Positions 56,000 to 64,000 of a stretch of DNA of 64,000 bases are shown one piece after another. How positions within the stretch are numbered: position 1 is the first letter of the stretch; each line of letters opens with the position of its first letter. Source of the DNA: Chondrus crispus (lineage: Eukaryota; Rhodophyta; Florideophyceae; Gigartinales; Gigartinaceae); assembly GCF_000350225.1 (NCBI RefSeq), contig NW_005179158.1:767946-831945 (forward strand), in the 5' to 3' direction. A program made the translations under genes and the position numbers. Under the pieces are notes generated by a model. The model saw only the letters and a list, made by a program, of their open reading frames with translations, was not told the origin of the DNA and made no database searches.

Positions 56000-56960
56000 A
56001 CTAGAGTGTTCGGGGCCCTCTGTCCGTGGTATCACAGAGGAACGTAAGAATCGCGGGTTGAGTCGCGGTCAGTGCGTGAAGGGGACTCAGGATTGAGTAA
56101 CTAAAAGGAGAGGGTGTGGTGGTCGCGTCGCAAACCGCTATCGATAGCGTCGATCGAGAACAAAACAAAGAAAAACAAAAGAAGAACGAAGAAGACAAGT
56201 AGTGTAGAAATGTAGAAGATATGGAAAAAGTAAAGGAAAAACAAGAAAAAAGATGACGACGAAGGGTGCAGGTACCAGACTTTGCCACTAAAATAGTAAC
56301 CAAGAAGGACACTACCTGGAGTAGGGTCAGGCCACCTGATGCCTCTTTACTGTATCGCCCTCCGGCACCCGACCTATATAGGCCGAGCGCCGTCGTCGGC
56401 CTCGGATATTAAATGGGTAATTAATAATTAATAATTGCAATTAAAATTGCAACTTGATATTAGACGCAAATTAGCTTAGAAACTTGTGCGCACCACGTGT
56501 GTATATGTGTGTACACGTAGGGTACACGTATTGAACACGTGTGGTATCATCCAAAACGTCCGCGGATGTTTTCGATACTGCTTCTTATAGTACACTTGTC
56601 AACTTATAATTCATCCAAAATGTCCGTGGACGTTTTGGATACCGTCTCTTACAGTACACGTGTTTGCCATGTCTAGTCGCGCACTCCAGCGCGCCGGTGC
56701 AAATCCAAGAAATTGGTGGAAATAAAAATACGACGTTGCACCACGCACAGTACACGCGCGATCCACGTGTCAAAGGCGGGAGCGCGGCCCCGCGACGGCG
56801 GTGAGCAGGCGTACAATACGCAGGGTCACTGCACTACACACTATTTTTTTGGTGTCCTGTTCTGTTCTCTTATAAACACAGGAAAATATGCTCCACTTGA
56901 AGGTACATCGACCTTCGGCGGGAGATTTGCCACGTGTGACACCTGTCTTCATACGGACCA
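56000..56960 (-). promoter_or_regulatory. Putative 5' LTR region of element C
   Basis: It lies upstream of the family C gag. On the minus strand a TATATAG box sits in GGCCTATATAGGTC around 56378-56391. Upstream of it are CACGTG sites at 56494, 56536, 56657, 56764 and about 56931, the arrangement seen in the other LTRs here. I could not fix TG...CA ends, and no second copy exists in the window. Confidence 0.4.
56548..56669. repeat. 64-bp direct repeat, each unit palindromic
   Basis: Units start at 56548 and 56612 (CATCCAAAAYGTCCGYGGA) and each ends in a TACAGTACACGTGT-like sequence. Within a unit, ATCCAAAA and TTTTSGAT are inverted around GTCCGYGGA. It lies in the putative LTR of element C. 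Confidence 0.7.
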
Positions 56961-57830
56961 TTGCGGTCTACTCTTAAAGTGTGGAAAATATCACGGCATG
57001 ACAACGCAGTGAATCAGCCCATTGCTACGCTTCAGTCAGTCCGGCCAACATAGTGCAAGTCCTCACTTTGCAAATGGTCGAACGAAAAGTCAAGGGTCTT
57101 CTTTTAATTCCAACGGTCATGAAGCGACCGACGGGGGTAGACAAGGTTTGAGAAGATGAAGAAGAGAGAAGGATGGAGTACGCGGAGGGGAGGCAGAACA
57201 CTATCAAATTATCACCAATAAAGTTGTTTTGTTTGCAACTTGGTTCTCCTCGCCAGTGCGAGGAGCTCAGACGTTCTACGCAGCGCCGCTCCTAAGAGCA
57301 ATCCCGCAAAGGGATCTGGCGCAATCAACAATTTTATCGACATAAAGGATCACTGTCCCGGGGTTAGTCCCCGGACAGTACAGTACCTCCTGTAAATTTG
57401 TGATATTCCTCTGAAAAGGTTCACAATTGTAAGAGTTTCAATCATGCAGTCCCAACATGGGACCTCGTGAAATGCAGGGAAGAATACATTACATACATGC
57501 TAGAGAACTCCTTCCTTAACGTTGAGACCCTGAAGATTGTGAACCATTACGCAACTCCTGAGAAGTGTTTTCGGGAGAGAGGAGTATACCGTGTTTTTAC
57601 TTAAACAACAGTGCTGAGTTACCGGAGAGCTGGGGAATTTCTGTTACTAGGCCACATTAAAACAAACGCAGATTCACTTTGGCGCAGTTTCACTCGTAAT
57701 CAAACCAAGAAGCTCGTCTTGATCAAGATATGTCAACAACGTAGAGGACATGACAGTCTATAATTGTAGATATATATCGTTGGAAACAATGAAAAACACA
57801 CCAACATTTATTTGCAGGCTAGCGTCAGCC
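56961..57830. other. No recognisable gene; dispersed repeat copy inside
   Basis: Short frames only. The second copy of the 66-bp repeat is at 57344-57409. Confidence 0.4.
57344..57409. repeat. 66-bp dispersed repeat, copy 2
   Basis: Nearly identical to 49041-49106, with the same CTGTCC/GGACAG hairpin. Flanking sequences differ, so this is a short mobile or captured unit, perhaps an LTR end. Confidence 0.85.
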
Positions 57831-58414
57831 TCACAGTCGCAGGGGTTGTGCCATTACCACAACCTGCAACTTCAAGTATGTCCAACCTGAGAACCACTTT
57901 GTAACTAAGACTAAACAAAAGTATGTCACTCTGTTTGTTTTTCTAACACTGCGCAGCTCAAAGAGTGCAGCTAGAGCTAATTCAGAAGTACGTCTCCAAT
58001 CCATAAGAGATATCACCATCGTTAGGACTATGTCCTTGTGAGTCCTACGTTTACGAACACGTCGCTGATTTTTAAAGGTTAGCATTCGGCTCCTACGGAA
58101 TGAAACGATTGTACATGTAGGACACGAATTCTTCTACTTTCAAAAAATCATTTGGGATAGGAATGAATAACACTAAAATGGAAACATTCGACAGATAGTG
58201 TTCCACAGTCTTGGGTCGAGACGTTTGTTTTTGAAGAAATTTCTCCACTACAGAACTCAGAATAAATCTGGGTTCCTGGGGCTCGTTCAAACGGACAAAA
58301 CATTTTGTTAATTGCTTTGACCTTTTGAACATTTCTTCTTTGCATGAACTTCTGAAGTACTCCGGAGGGTATTACTCCCTGGATTGATTTCTCGTGATTT
58401 CTTTTGAAATTCAT
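57831..58414 (-). pseudogene. Possible tyrosine-recombinase relic
   Basis: Two minus-strand frames. One (58093-58332) has SRPKTVEHYLSNVSILVLF, reminiscent of the N-terminal SAM-like domain. The next (57831-58085) has ISLMDWRRTSELALAALFEL, which fits the motif around the first catalytic Arg of tyrosine recombinases. The C-terminal His-x-x-Arg and Tyr are not visible. Weak evidence. Confidence 0.35.
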
Positions 58415-59187
58415 GTTCAGACGTTGTAATCCTGGCGAGAATGGATGTGACTATTTTCTGATGGACTTCATTTCGGAGATTACGACTCTCGCCATAATGT
58501 ACTTGCAAGACAGATGGGTTTCCCGTTTATAGCCAAGAGAGAAGAAGAAATTGCGATTCTATCAAGTTTTCATCCAAATAGGGTATGAGTTCAATTGAGA
58601 GGATATCGTCCATGACATAGTTGCATGCGAACTTCACCGTGAAAGCTACAGCATGGATGTAGGTTTTCGAAAAGAAAGTATTGGGGCGGGGTCACTGCAA
58701 TCATTTTTAACTTGGGTGAGGGAGAGTGGTCCTTTCATTATTTGTCTCAAGGTGATTTCTCCTGTGGAAGACTGAAATACAGTCGTTGATTATGTGTATC
58801 AGATCTTGATGCATTCCAAAAAAAAAAAAAAAAAAAAATCCCGATTTGTAAGTGCACAAATCATTTGGCAATTAGCTTACAAATAAAATAGCTACGAATG
58901 ATTTTTTGTTCGAGATTCTTACTCACGGCAGAGAGTGTGTTCTTCGGCGTGCCAACATTTGTGTACTTTCTTTGATGGGTAGTGTTTAAAATCGTAGCTA
59001 TAAAGCCAGCAAGTACTTCAACGTTCACCCACATCTCCAGGAAAAAGTGCATATTATACAAAAAAGGATTTCTGCATATCCCTACCTCGTATCAGGATTT
59101 ACAAGGTAACACCGATCTTCAAGCTTCCCGAAGGTGAATATCGGAACGACAGGCAGTTCCCACTTATTGATTTGTAAATCCGTGAAG
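58415..59187. other. Spacer with an A21 run
   Basis: Contains 21 consecutive A at 58818-58838 and no recognisable gene. The 5' region of the membrane-protein gene lies at its right end. Confidence 0.4.
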
Positions 59188-60198
59188 ATGAATGTTTCTG
59201 TCCTCACGCACTTCGTGATGTGGGTGGCTATAGCCGCCGTCGGCTTTGCAGAAAATGGATCAGCAAAATCGGATGAAGATGTGGGCCTCAAGATGGCTCT
59301 ACTTGTATGCCTCACAATATTTGTTCAAGTTCTCCTGGCATTTCTTGCTCATTTCGCTGCCAGGAGGGCTTCGAATCGACATGGCTCGAAGGCTTTAAAC
59401 GGGAATGTTGGGGTTGTACCTAAAACACATTTTGGCGATCGAAGAGAAACGCAAGATCAACTTGATGCTTGGAAAGAAGCCTCATGTCTTCGAGGCAGGA
59501 GCTCTCGCTATCCGGGAACGGTATACTTTAATCAAAAAAAGCGTGCAGGTAGTTGTGAGGAGCTGGAGAGTCGAAAAAGCTGTGACACAACTTCTCTCCA
59601 GTTTGGGTCCTCTAGCGGCATGCTCCCCAGGATGCATTCTGTGGATGCAATTATCAGAAGGACCGGGAGAGTTGAAAACGGCGAAAGTTTGTTGTGCAGG
59701 CCGAATGGGATCGATGTTTCTTCGTCTACAACACTTTCGTCAAGTGTTGACGAGAAGAATTGCAAGGGAAAGTGTGTACAGACACAACCTTCTTTCAATA
59801 TATGGTCTCTTGGAAGCCAGAGCATCTCCAGAAAATGTGCAAGCTGTCGGAGCGGTGGCTCTAGTCAATTTGATAGAATGAATTGTGAGAACGGGGGGCC
59901 TTCAGCAATTAGCTGGGGCTCATCCCTGGATAAACAGACACGACCGAAAAGTGAAGATATAGCTCCTTGTCGGCGATCGCAAACTTCCAGTACAATGCCT
60001 TTGGTGATCAGCAATGGGTCTGAGGTTTGTGTCGAACTAGAAGAGATTGACATTAACCTTGACGAAAGAAGACACATGGCATCTTTTCAAAGTACTGAAA
60101 CCTTCAAAGGGTGGGTTTCAAGCATTTTGAAAGGCTTTCATAGGTCTATTACGTCTCGAGGCATCGAGAAACAGAGTCAAGAGACATCAAGGGCTTAA
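59188..60198 (+). CDS. Predicted single-pass membrane protein, unknown family (336 aa)
   Basis: The start is the ATG at 59188; the frame opens earlier but only with a GTG. Residues 1-23 form a signal peptide (MNVSVLTHFVMWVAIAAVGF, then AEN), with likely cleavage after AVGFA. A short acidic segment with an NGS glycosylation site follows, then a transmembrane helix at about residues 37-58 (MALLVCLTIFVQVLLAFLAH) stopped by AARR. The remaining 270 residues are hydrophilic, Ser-rich with scattered Cys (CASCRSGGSS) and charged, expected to face the cytosol. No domain recognised. The frame is intact and the next gene on this strand is 730 bp away, which suggests a lineage-specific host gene. Confidence 0.6.
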   Translation: MNVSVLTHFVMWVAIAAVGFAENGSAKSDEDVGLKMALLVCLTIFVQVLLAFLAHFAARRASNRHGSKALNGNVGVVPKTHFGDRRETQDQLDAWKEASCLRGRSSRYPGTVYFNQKKRAGSCEELESRKSCDTTSLQFGSSSGMLPRMHSVDAIIRRTGRVENGESLLCRPNGIDVSSSTTLSSSVDEKNCKGKCVQTQPSFNIWSLGSQSISRKCASCRSGGSSQFDRMNCENGGPSAISWGSSLDKQTRPKSEDIAPCRRSQTSSTMPLVISNGSEVCVELEEIDINLDERRHMASFQSTETFKGWVSSILKGFHRSITSRGIEKQSQETSRA

Positions 60199-60925
60199 CG
60201 CGCACAGATCAGAGCATGATAAGCGACTAGTCGAAACTACGCTATCCATGCGAATCTATGAAGGAAATCTACATGAATATGGGAAGAGCTGTGCTAGCAG
60301 TACACATTGCATTCACCCTCCACACAGACCCTTAGCAAAAAGTTGGAAACTAACTCTCACCCTAAGACGTTAACTTGGTCAGAAGATTCATATCAAATCA
60401 GTCCTTCCATGCCCGGCTACGTCAGTGCGTGGGGCATTCTCAAGGACAAGTTTAGCGTATACGCTCGATAGTGTAATGGTCAAAACTACCTTACGCTCTG
60501 CGCATCTCCCTCATTTTTCGTCCATCGTTTGTCATCAGACGTGCTTTTAGCGTGGAAAAGAGAGTACGGCCTTTGAAGACGGTCACGTTCGGATTGCTCT
60601 GGCAAGTAAGGTTCATGGGCCCAGGTACCTTCGTGGCTGGGGTCAACACTTCATTCCTTGAGCTCTGCTGCCTGAACGTTCAACGCCATCAAAGATAAAA
60701 TTCAAAAAATTAGTTGGTAATAAATGTAATTGAACTTTCTCACTTGTGCTGAATAACTACATATCGTACAGACCACAAAACCCCAGTTTTGGAAAGCCGC
60801 AACGAACCGGATCTCGACACCACTTGTCGCGAACCTACCGCTCTTGGCCGCCCGCGTCACCGACGTCACCCCGATCTCCCGACGTCCTTCCCCCTCTGTC
60901 CCTGTCGTCTTCCTTACCTTCCATC
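60199..60925. other. Intergenic region upstream of the bS21 gene
   Basis: No gene recognised. It should hold the 3' end of the membrane-protein transcript and the promoter of the ribosomal protein gene. The bS21 frame is open upstream to 60746, but the targeting peptide clearly starts at 60926. Confidence 0.4.
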
Positions 60926-61406
60926 ATGAACGCCTTCGTTGCCCCCTTCTCCGCCGCTACCGCGCCCGTGACTCGCCCGCGCGCTCTGTGCGCGCAAGCG
61001 CGCCCCGCGGCGCCCTTCTTCTCCAGCGCGGCTTTCGGTGCCTCGGTGCCCGCGCGAGTTGCAGCGCCCCCCGCACGCGCGCCGATGCGCATGGATGTCA
61101 CCGTCATTGTCGGTGATAATGAGCCTGTTGAGAGCGGTACGTGAACAGCTGATTTTTACCGACAGTGCCTGCGGGGGAGAGGATTGCCAGAGTCTGACTG
61201 TTTTGTTGTTCGTGTGACAACGCGCCTGCCGTTTGATAGCGATTCGCCGTTTCAAGAAGGACGTCAGCAAGTCTGGACATTTGTTTGAGCTGCGGAGACG
61301 TCGATATTTCGAGACGAACACTGAGAAGCGTATTCGCAAGGCTGCTGCCGCTCGTCGTAAAGCGAAGATTGCTCGTCGCACTGCGCGTCACGAAAGAAGT
61401 TTCTGA
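60926..61406 (+). CDS. Plastid ribosomal protein bS21, nuclear-encoded (two exons, 125 aa)
   Basis: Exon 1 is 60926-61136 and exon 2 is 61240-61406; the 103-bp intron has a GTACGT donor at 61137 and ends TTGATAG at 61239. Splicing (phase 1) gives an uninterrupted frame ending TGA at 61404. Residues 1 to about 55 are a chloroplast transit peptide starting [14 protein letters not shown], the Phe-containing type of red algae. The mature part starts at [15 protein letters not shown], then [20 protein letters not shown] and a basic tail [19 protein letters not shown], the full length of bS21, a small-subunit protein near the 16S rRNA 3' end. The splice join restores the conserved x-Arg-Arg-Phe-Lys, which supports the intron strongly. 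It converges with the PPR gene, 235 bp apart. Confidence 0.9.
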
Positions 61407-61641
61407 ACATGGCGGCGGCTTCTACAGACTTCTCGCAGTTTGTCCTCCACTCAGCGTGCAGTGTTTTGCGAAAGGTGCAAAGATGTCTGTGCGCATTGAC
61501 GGCCATGGTGTTTTATTATCGTCATGGTTTAGTTTTGGGGCGTTGGCACGCAGCGTGTGCTCAACAACTTTACAGCTGACTGTGTAAAAAGCCTTTATCG
61601 GTTCGGAGTATCACCCCTACCCTCTAGTGTTGCGATGCCCT

Positions 61642-64000
61642 TTATTGCTTCTCTCGGCTTGTCTCTTCCTCAGCCTCATCAGTGAGGGCCTCCTCATCTC
61701 CTGGTCCCTCTTGTGCTGGACCTGCGTGGTGGTCATCTATGGAGTGGGTATCCTGCCCACTGCCATTCGCGTCCTGTAGTCTTCTGACAGTCCCCAGATC
61801 GAAGCGACCGGTGAGCGTCTGGAACTCAAACCCGGCCTCTTCACCTTGCTGCTGTAGCTGCACGGCCTCGTTCATGAAGTTGCCTCTAACCAAATGTCTC
61901 AAAACCATTTGATAAGTTTGCAACAGTATGGAATCGCCTTGTGAGTGTGCCTTTGTCAGTAGCTTCAACACGTCCTCCGATTGACCGGCACGCAGCATTA
62001 AGCGAGTCGCCAAGTGGAGAGTGTGGCCGGCCACAGAGAGTCCGACACTCTCGATTTCCTGCAGAACGCGCATGCCTCCTGACAGTCTTCTCGTCTGCAC
62101 GCATCCCTCCAAAAGTGCATTGTACGTGTCGATATTTCTCTCCAACCCAAACCTCGTCTCCACTTCATCAAAGGTTTGAAAGGCTCTGTCCAGGTCGAGT
62201 GAGGCAGAGCATGCACCAATGATGCAGTTTATTTCTTCGATTCCGACCGTAGATGGGCTGAACTGCGCAGAAATGGATGTCGCTGATTGCAAGCCGCTCG
62301 TACTCAAAATCGCGTCTGCGAGCGAAACGCTCGGTGATTCTGGTGAGGGCATCGCCACTTCGGAACCCTCTTGCGAAGTGACGGGGTCTTCTTGCTGTCC
62401 TGAATCTTCTGTGAACTCGGTGCCGTCGGTCGCGGTACGATCTTGTTCATCTAGGGTCACAGTGCTTGTGTCATCAAGTGCTGCACTTTCTTCATCGACT
62501 TCTTGCTCTGCTTCAGCAGCAGCCTCAGCGGCCGCCGGTTTTGACGAGTGAGAGTCGGTTTCCTTTCCTTCCTTCCTGTCGCATAGCCTGTAAAACTGCT
62601 CGTCAATAATGGAAACATTGTAGGCCAACGGCCTCACGAGAGCCATCTCCAGGTCCCTCATTGACGGCTTCATGCCCTTCTCCCGCATGGCACCCACAAT
62701 GTCAATAGCCTGAGAGAAATCACCGGCGCCAGCGTAGGCACCAATCAAACAATAATAAAAAGGAAGGGGAATCTCAAACTCGGGATAGTGCTCCTCCAGG
62801 AGGATCCATGCACGTGATGCAATATCTACGCGTCCCCCTCGGAATGCGCAGTGCAAGACTTCGGAAATTGCGCCAATCTCCGGTTTGGGCTCCCCACGCA
62901 AGGCGCTGCGGTCGCTCTTTGAGGTGCGGCCAGCATCCTTCATCTGATACAGACCACGGAATTCTGCGATGCGGTGAAGTTCGTTTCCATACCGCGGCAG
63001 AGACTCTTCAAATTTGATGAGCAACTGGTCGACGTGATCATAGTCATCATTACCAGCGGACGCGACCAAGACTTGAGCCACGGTCATGGCACTGATGTCA
63101 AAGCGTTGCTTTTCAACGGCCATGAGCGTTTGGAATGCGCGGCGCGGATCACGACGACGGAGGCAGCCTGTGATGAGAGCATGGTAAGTGGCGAAGGTTG
63201 GATATATGAGATGCTTCTTCATATCATTGAGGACCTCGAAGGCGCTATCCACATTGCCCGCATAGATATGAGCTCCGATGAGGTAGTTATAACTGGTAGC
63301 GTTCGGTCTACTCTCTGGCGGCATGTTCCACATCCTCGCTAAGGCCTCTTCAATCTCGCGCGTCATACCCGCGCGCGCCATTGCGTGCAAGCCGCAGTTC
63401 ATCAAGCCGACACCCAGGGAATATCCGCGTTCAATGGCCAAGTCAATCGTGTCCGCCGACGTAGCCGACCAAGAGTTCCTCCCCAACACCGGGAGCATAA
63501 CCCTCATAACCTCCGCGTCCAGGGACGGAACGCCGTCCGTCTTGAACGACGCACCATAGTGATACAAGGCCGATCGGGTAGCGTTCCTCGCCAGCAAGTC
63601 CTTCATCTGCTTGAGCATTTCCGGGGGGGTCTTGACCCAGGCGAGCGAGGGCGCGCCACTTTCGGGGGCGTGCTCCCCGTGCTCCTCCTTCTGGCGGGCG
63701 TCGGAGGGCAGCGGCGGGCCCATCTGGGCGGCCGAGAGCGGGGCCGCCGTCTCCGCGGCCGGAATCTCCGAGTCCGTGGTGAGCACCTGCACGGCCGGCT
63801 GCGTCGCGAGGGCCGCCTCCGGCAGGCCCACGGCTACGGCCACGGGCACGGGCACGTCCGCGTCCTTGTGGTCGACGTCCGCCTCCGACTTTCGCTTCGC
63901 CTCGGCCGACAGCACGGTCGTCGAGCAGAGGTCGCGCGTCGCGTAGAGCGCGCGCGGGTGGACGTGCGCGGCGCCGCGCCCCCCGGAGGCCACGACGGCG
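61642..64000 (-). CDS. Pentatricopeptide-repeat (PPR) protein, 5' end outside the window
   Basis: A single frame runs from the window edge to a stop at 61642; no ATG is present at the start, so the N-terminus (probably an organelle-targeting peptide) lies beyond 64000. About 783 residues are visible. After a disordered Ala/Glu/Val-rich leader come 35-residue helical repeats: SYNYLIGAHIYAGNVDSAFE, then TYHALITGCLRRRDPRRAF, FYYCLIGAYAGAGDFSQAID, and after a long acidic insert, TYNALLEGCVQTRRLSGGMR. These are PPR motifs, which bind single-stranded organelle RNA to affect its stability, processing or translation. The acidic linker and the acidic C-terminus (EEALTDEAEEETSREK) are unusual but not damaging. 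No DYW or SMR domain is visible. The target RNA is unknown. Confidence 0.85.
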   Translation of the reverse strand, partial: AVVASGGRGAAHVHPRALYATRDLCSTTVLSAEAKRKSEADVDHKDADVPVPVAVAVGLPEAALATQPAVQVLTTDSEIPAAETAAPLSAAQMGPPLPSDARQKEEHGEHAPESGAPSLAWVKTPPEMLKQMKDLLARNATRSALYHYGASFKTDGVPSLDAEVMRVMLPVLGRNSWSATSADTIDLAIERGYSLGVGLMNCGLHAMARAGMTREIEEALARMWNMPPESRPNATSYNYLIGAHIYAGNVDSAFEVLNDMKKHLIYPTFATYHALITGCLRRRDPRRAFQTLMAVEKQRFDISAMTVAQVLVASAGNDDYDHVDQLLIKFEESLPRYGNELHRIAEFRGLYQMKDAGRTSKSDRSALRGEPKPEIGAISEVLHCAFRGGRVDIASRAWILLEEHYPEFEIPLPFYYCLIGAYAGAGDFSQAIDIVGAMREKGMKPSMRDLEMALVRPLAYNVSIIDEQFYRLCDRKEGKETDSHSSKPAAAEAAAEAEQEVDEESAALDDTSTVTLDEQDRTATDGTEFTEDSGQQEDPVTSQEGSEVAMPSPESPSVSLADAILSTSGLQSATSISAQFSPSTVGIEEINCIIGACSASLDLDRAFQTFDEVETRFGLERNIDTYNALLEGCVQTRRLSGGMRVLQEIESVGLSVAGHTLHLATRLMLRAGQSEDVLKLLTKAHSQGDSILLQTYQMVLRHLVRGNFMNEAVQLQQQGEEAGFEFQTLTGRFDLGTVRRLQDANGSGQDTHSIDDHHAGPAQEGPGDEEALTDEAEEETSREKQ

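Noticed and set aside
55780-56100. TGGTATCACAGAGG near 56028 as an initiator-Met primer-binding site
   Set aside because: It is on the plus strand while the adjacent gag and pol are on the minus strand, and no LTR end adjoins it.
58818-58838. A21 run as the tail of a retroposed copy
   Set aside because: No coding or SINE-like sequence precedes it and no flanking duplication was seen.

Overview
The window looks like nuclear DNA of a red alga, most likely a florideophyte. This is inference. The nuclear gene for ribosomal protein bS21 has an N-terminus of the red-algal plastid-targeting type (Met-Asn-Ala-Phe-Val start, then Ala/Pro/Arg-rich), host-like genes have no intron or one short intron, and most of the remaining DNA is decayed LTR retrotransposons and DNA transposons. 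No rRNA gene, tRNA gene or CRISPR array was recognised.

Layout. 1-3252: nothing recognised. 3258-6107: a complete, recently inserted copia-type element with 101-bp LTRs, a 5-bp target duplication and one intact ORF that joins gag directly to RT-RNase H, with no protease or integrase. 6299-8481: a Crypton-like tyrosine recombinase, small inverted repeats beyond its stop, and a 140-bp foldback upstream. 9290-9775: an unidentified pseudogene. 9921 to about 19140: a GC-rich Ty3/gypsy chromovirus on the minus strand, cut off at its 5' end, with gag-protease, RT-RNase H-integrase-chromodomain, and a roughly 830-codon reading frame on the opposite strand next to the 3' LTR. 19554-27724: an unidentified broken minus-strand gene, a tnp2-like DNA transposase relic, a 390-aa unidentified ORF and a 58-bp near-perfect palindrome. 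28661-31745: the 5' LTR and gag of a second gypsy family. 33596-34156: a PIF/Harbinger-type transposase relic. 34709-35409: a solo LTR. 35410-38843: a large DDE transposase relic. 41380-56960: a graveyard of gypsy elements with nested solo LTRs, including a short ORF that begins with a histone H3 tail. 57831-58414: a possible second recombinase relic.

The right end (59188-64000) holds host genes: a predicted single-pass membrane protein, the two-exon gene for plastid bS21, and a convergent pentatricopeptide-repeat (PPR) protein gene running off the window. The bS21 and PPR proteins plausibly both serve organelle gene expression.

Three things deserve attention: the antisense gene inside the chromovirus, the H3-tail ORF between two solo LTRs, and the strong enrichment of the palindrome CACGTG in LTRs of unrelated families. 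ORF starts were checked against the DNA, and non-ATG starts are noted.
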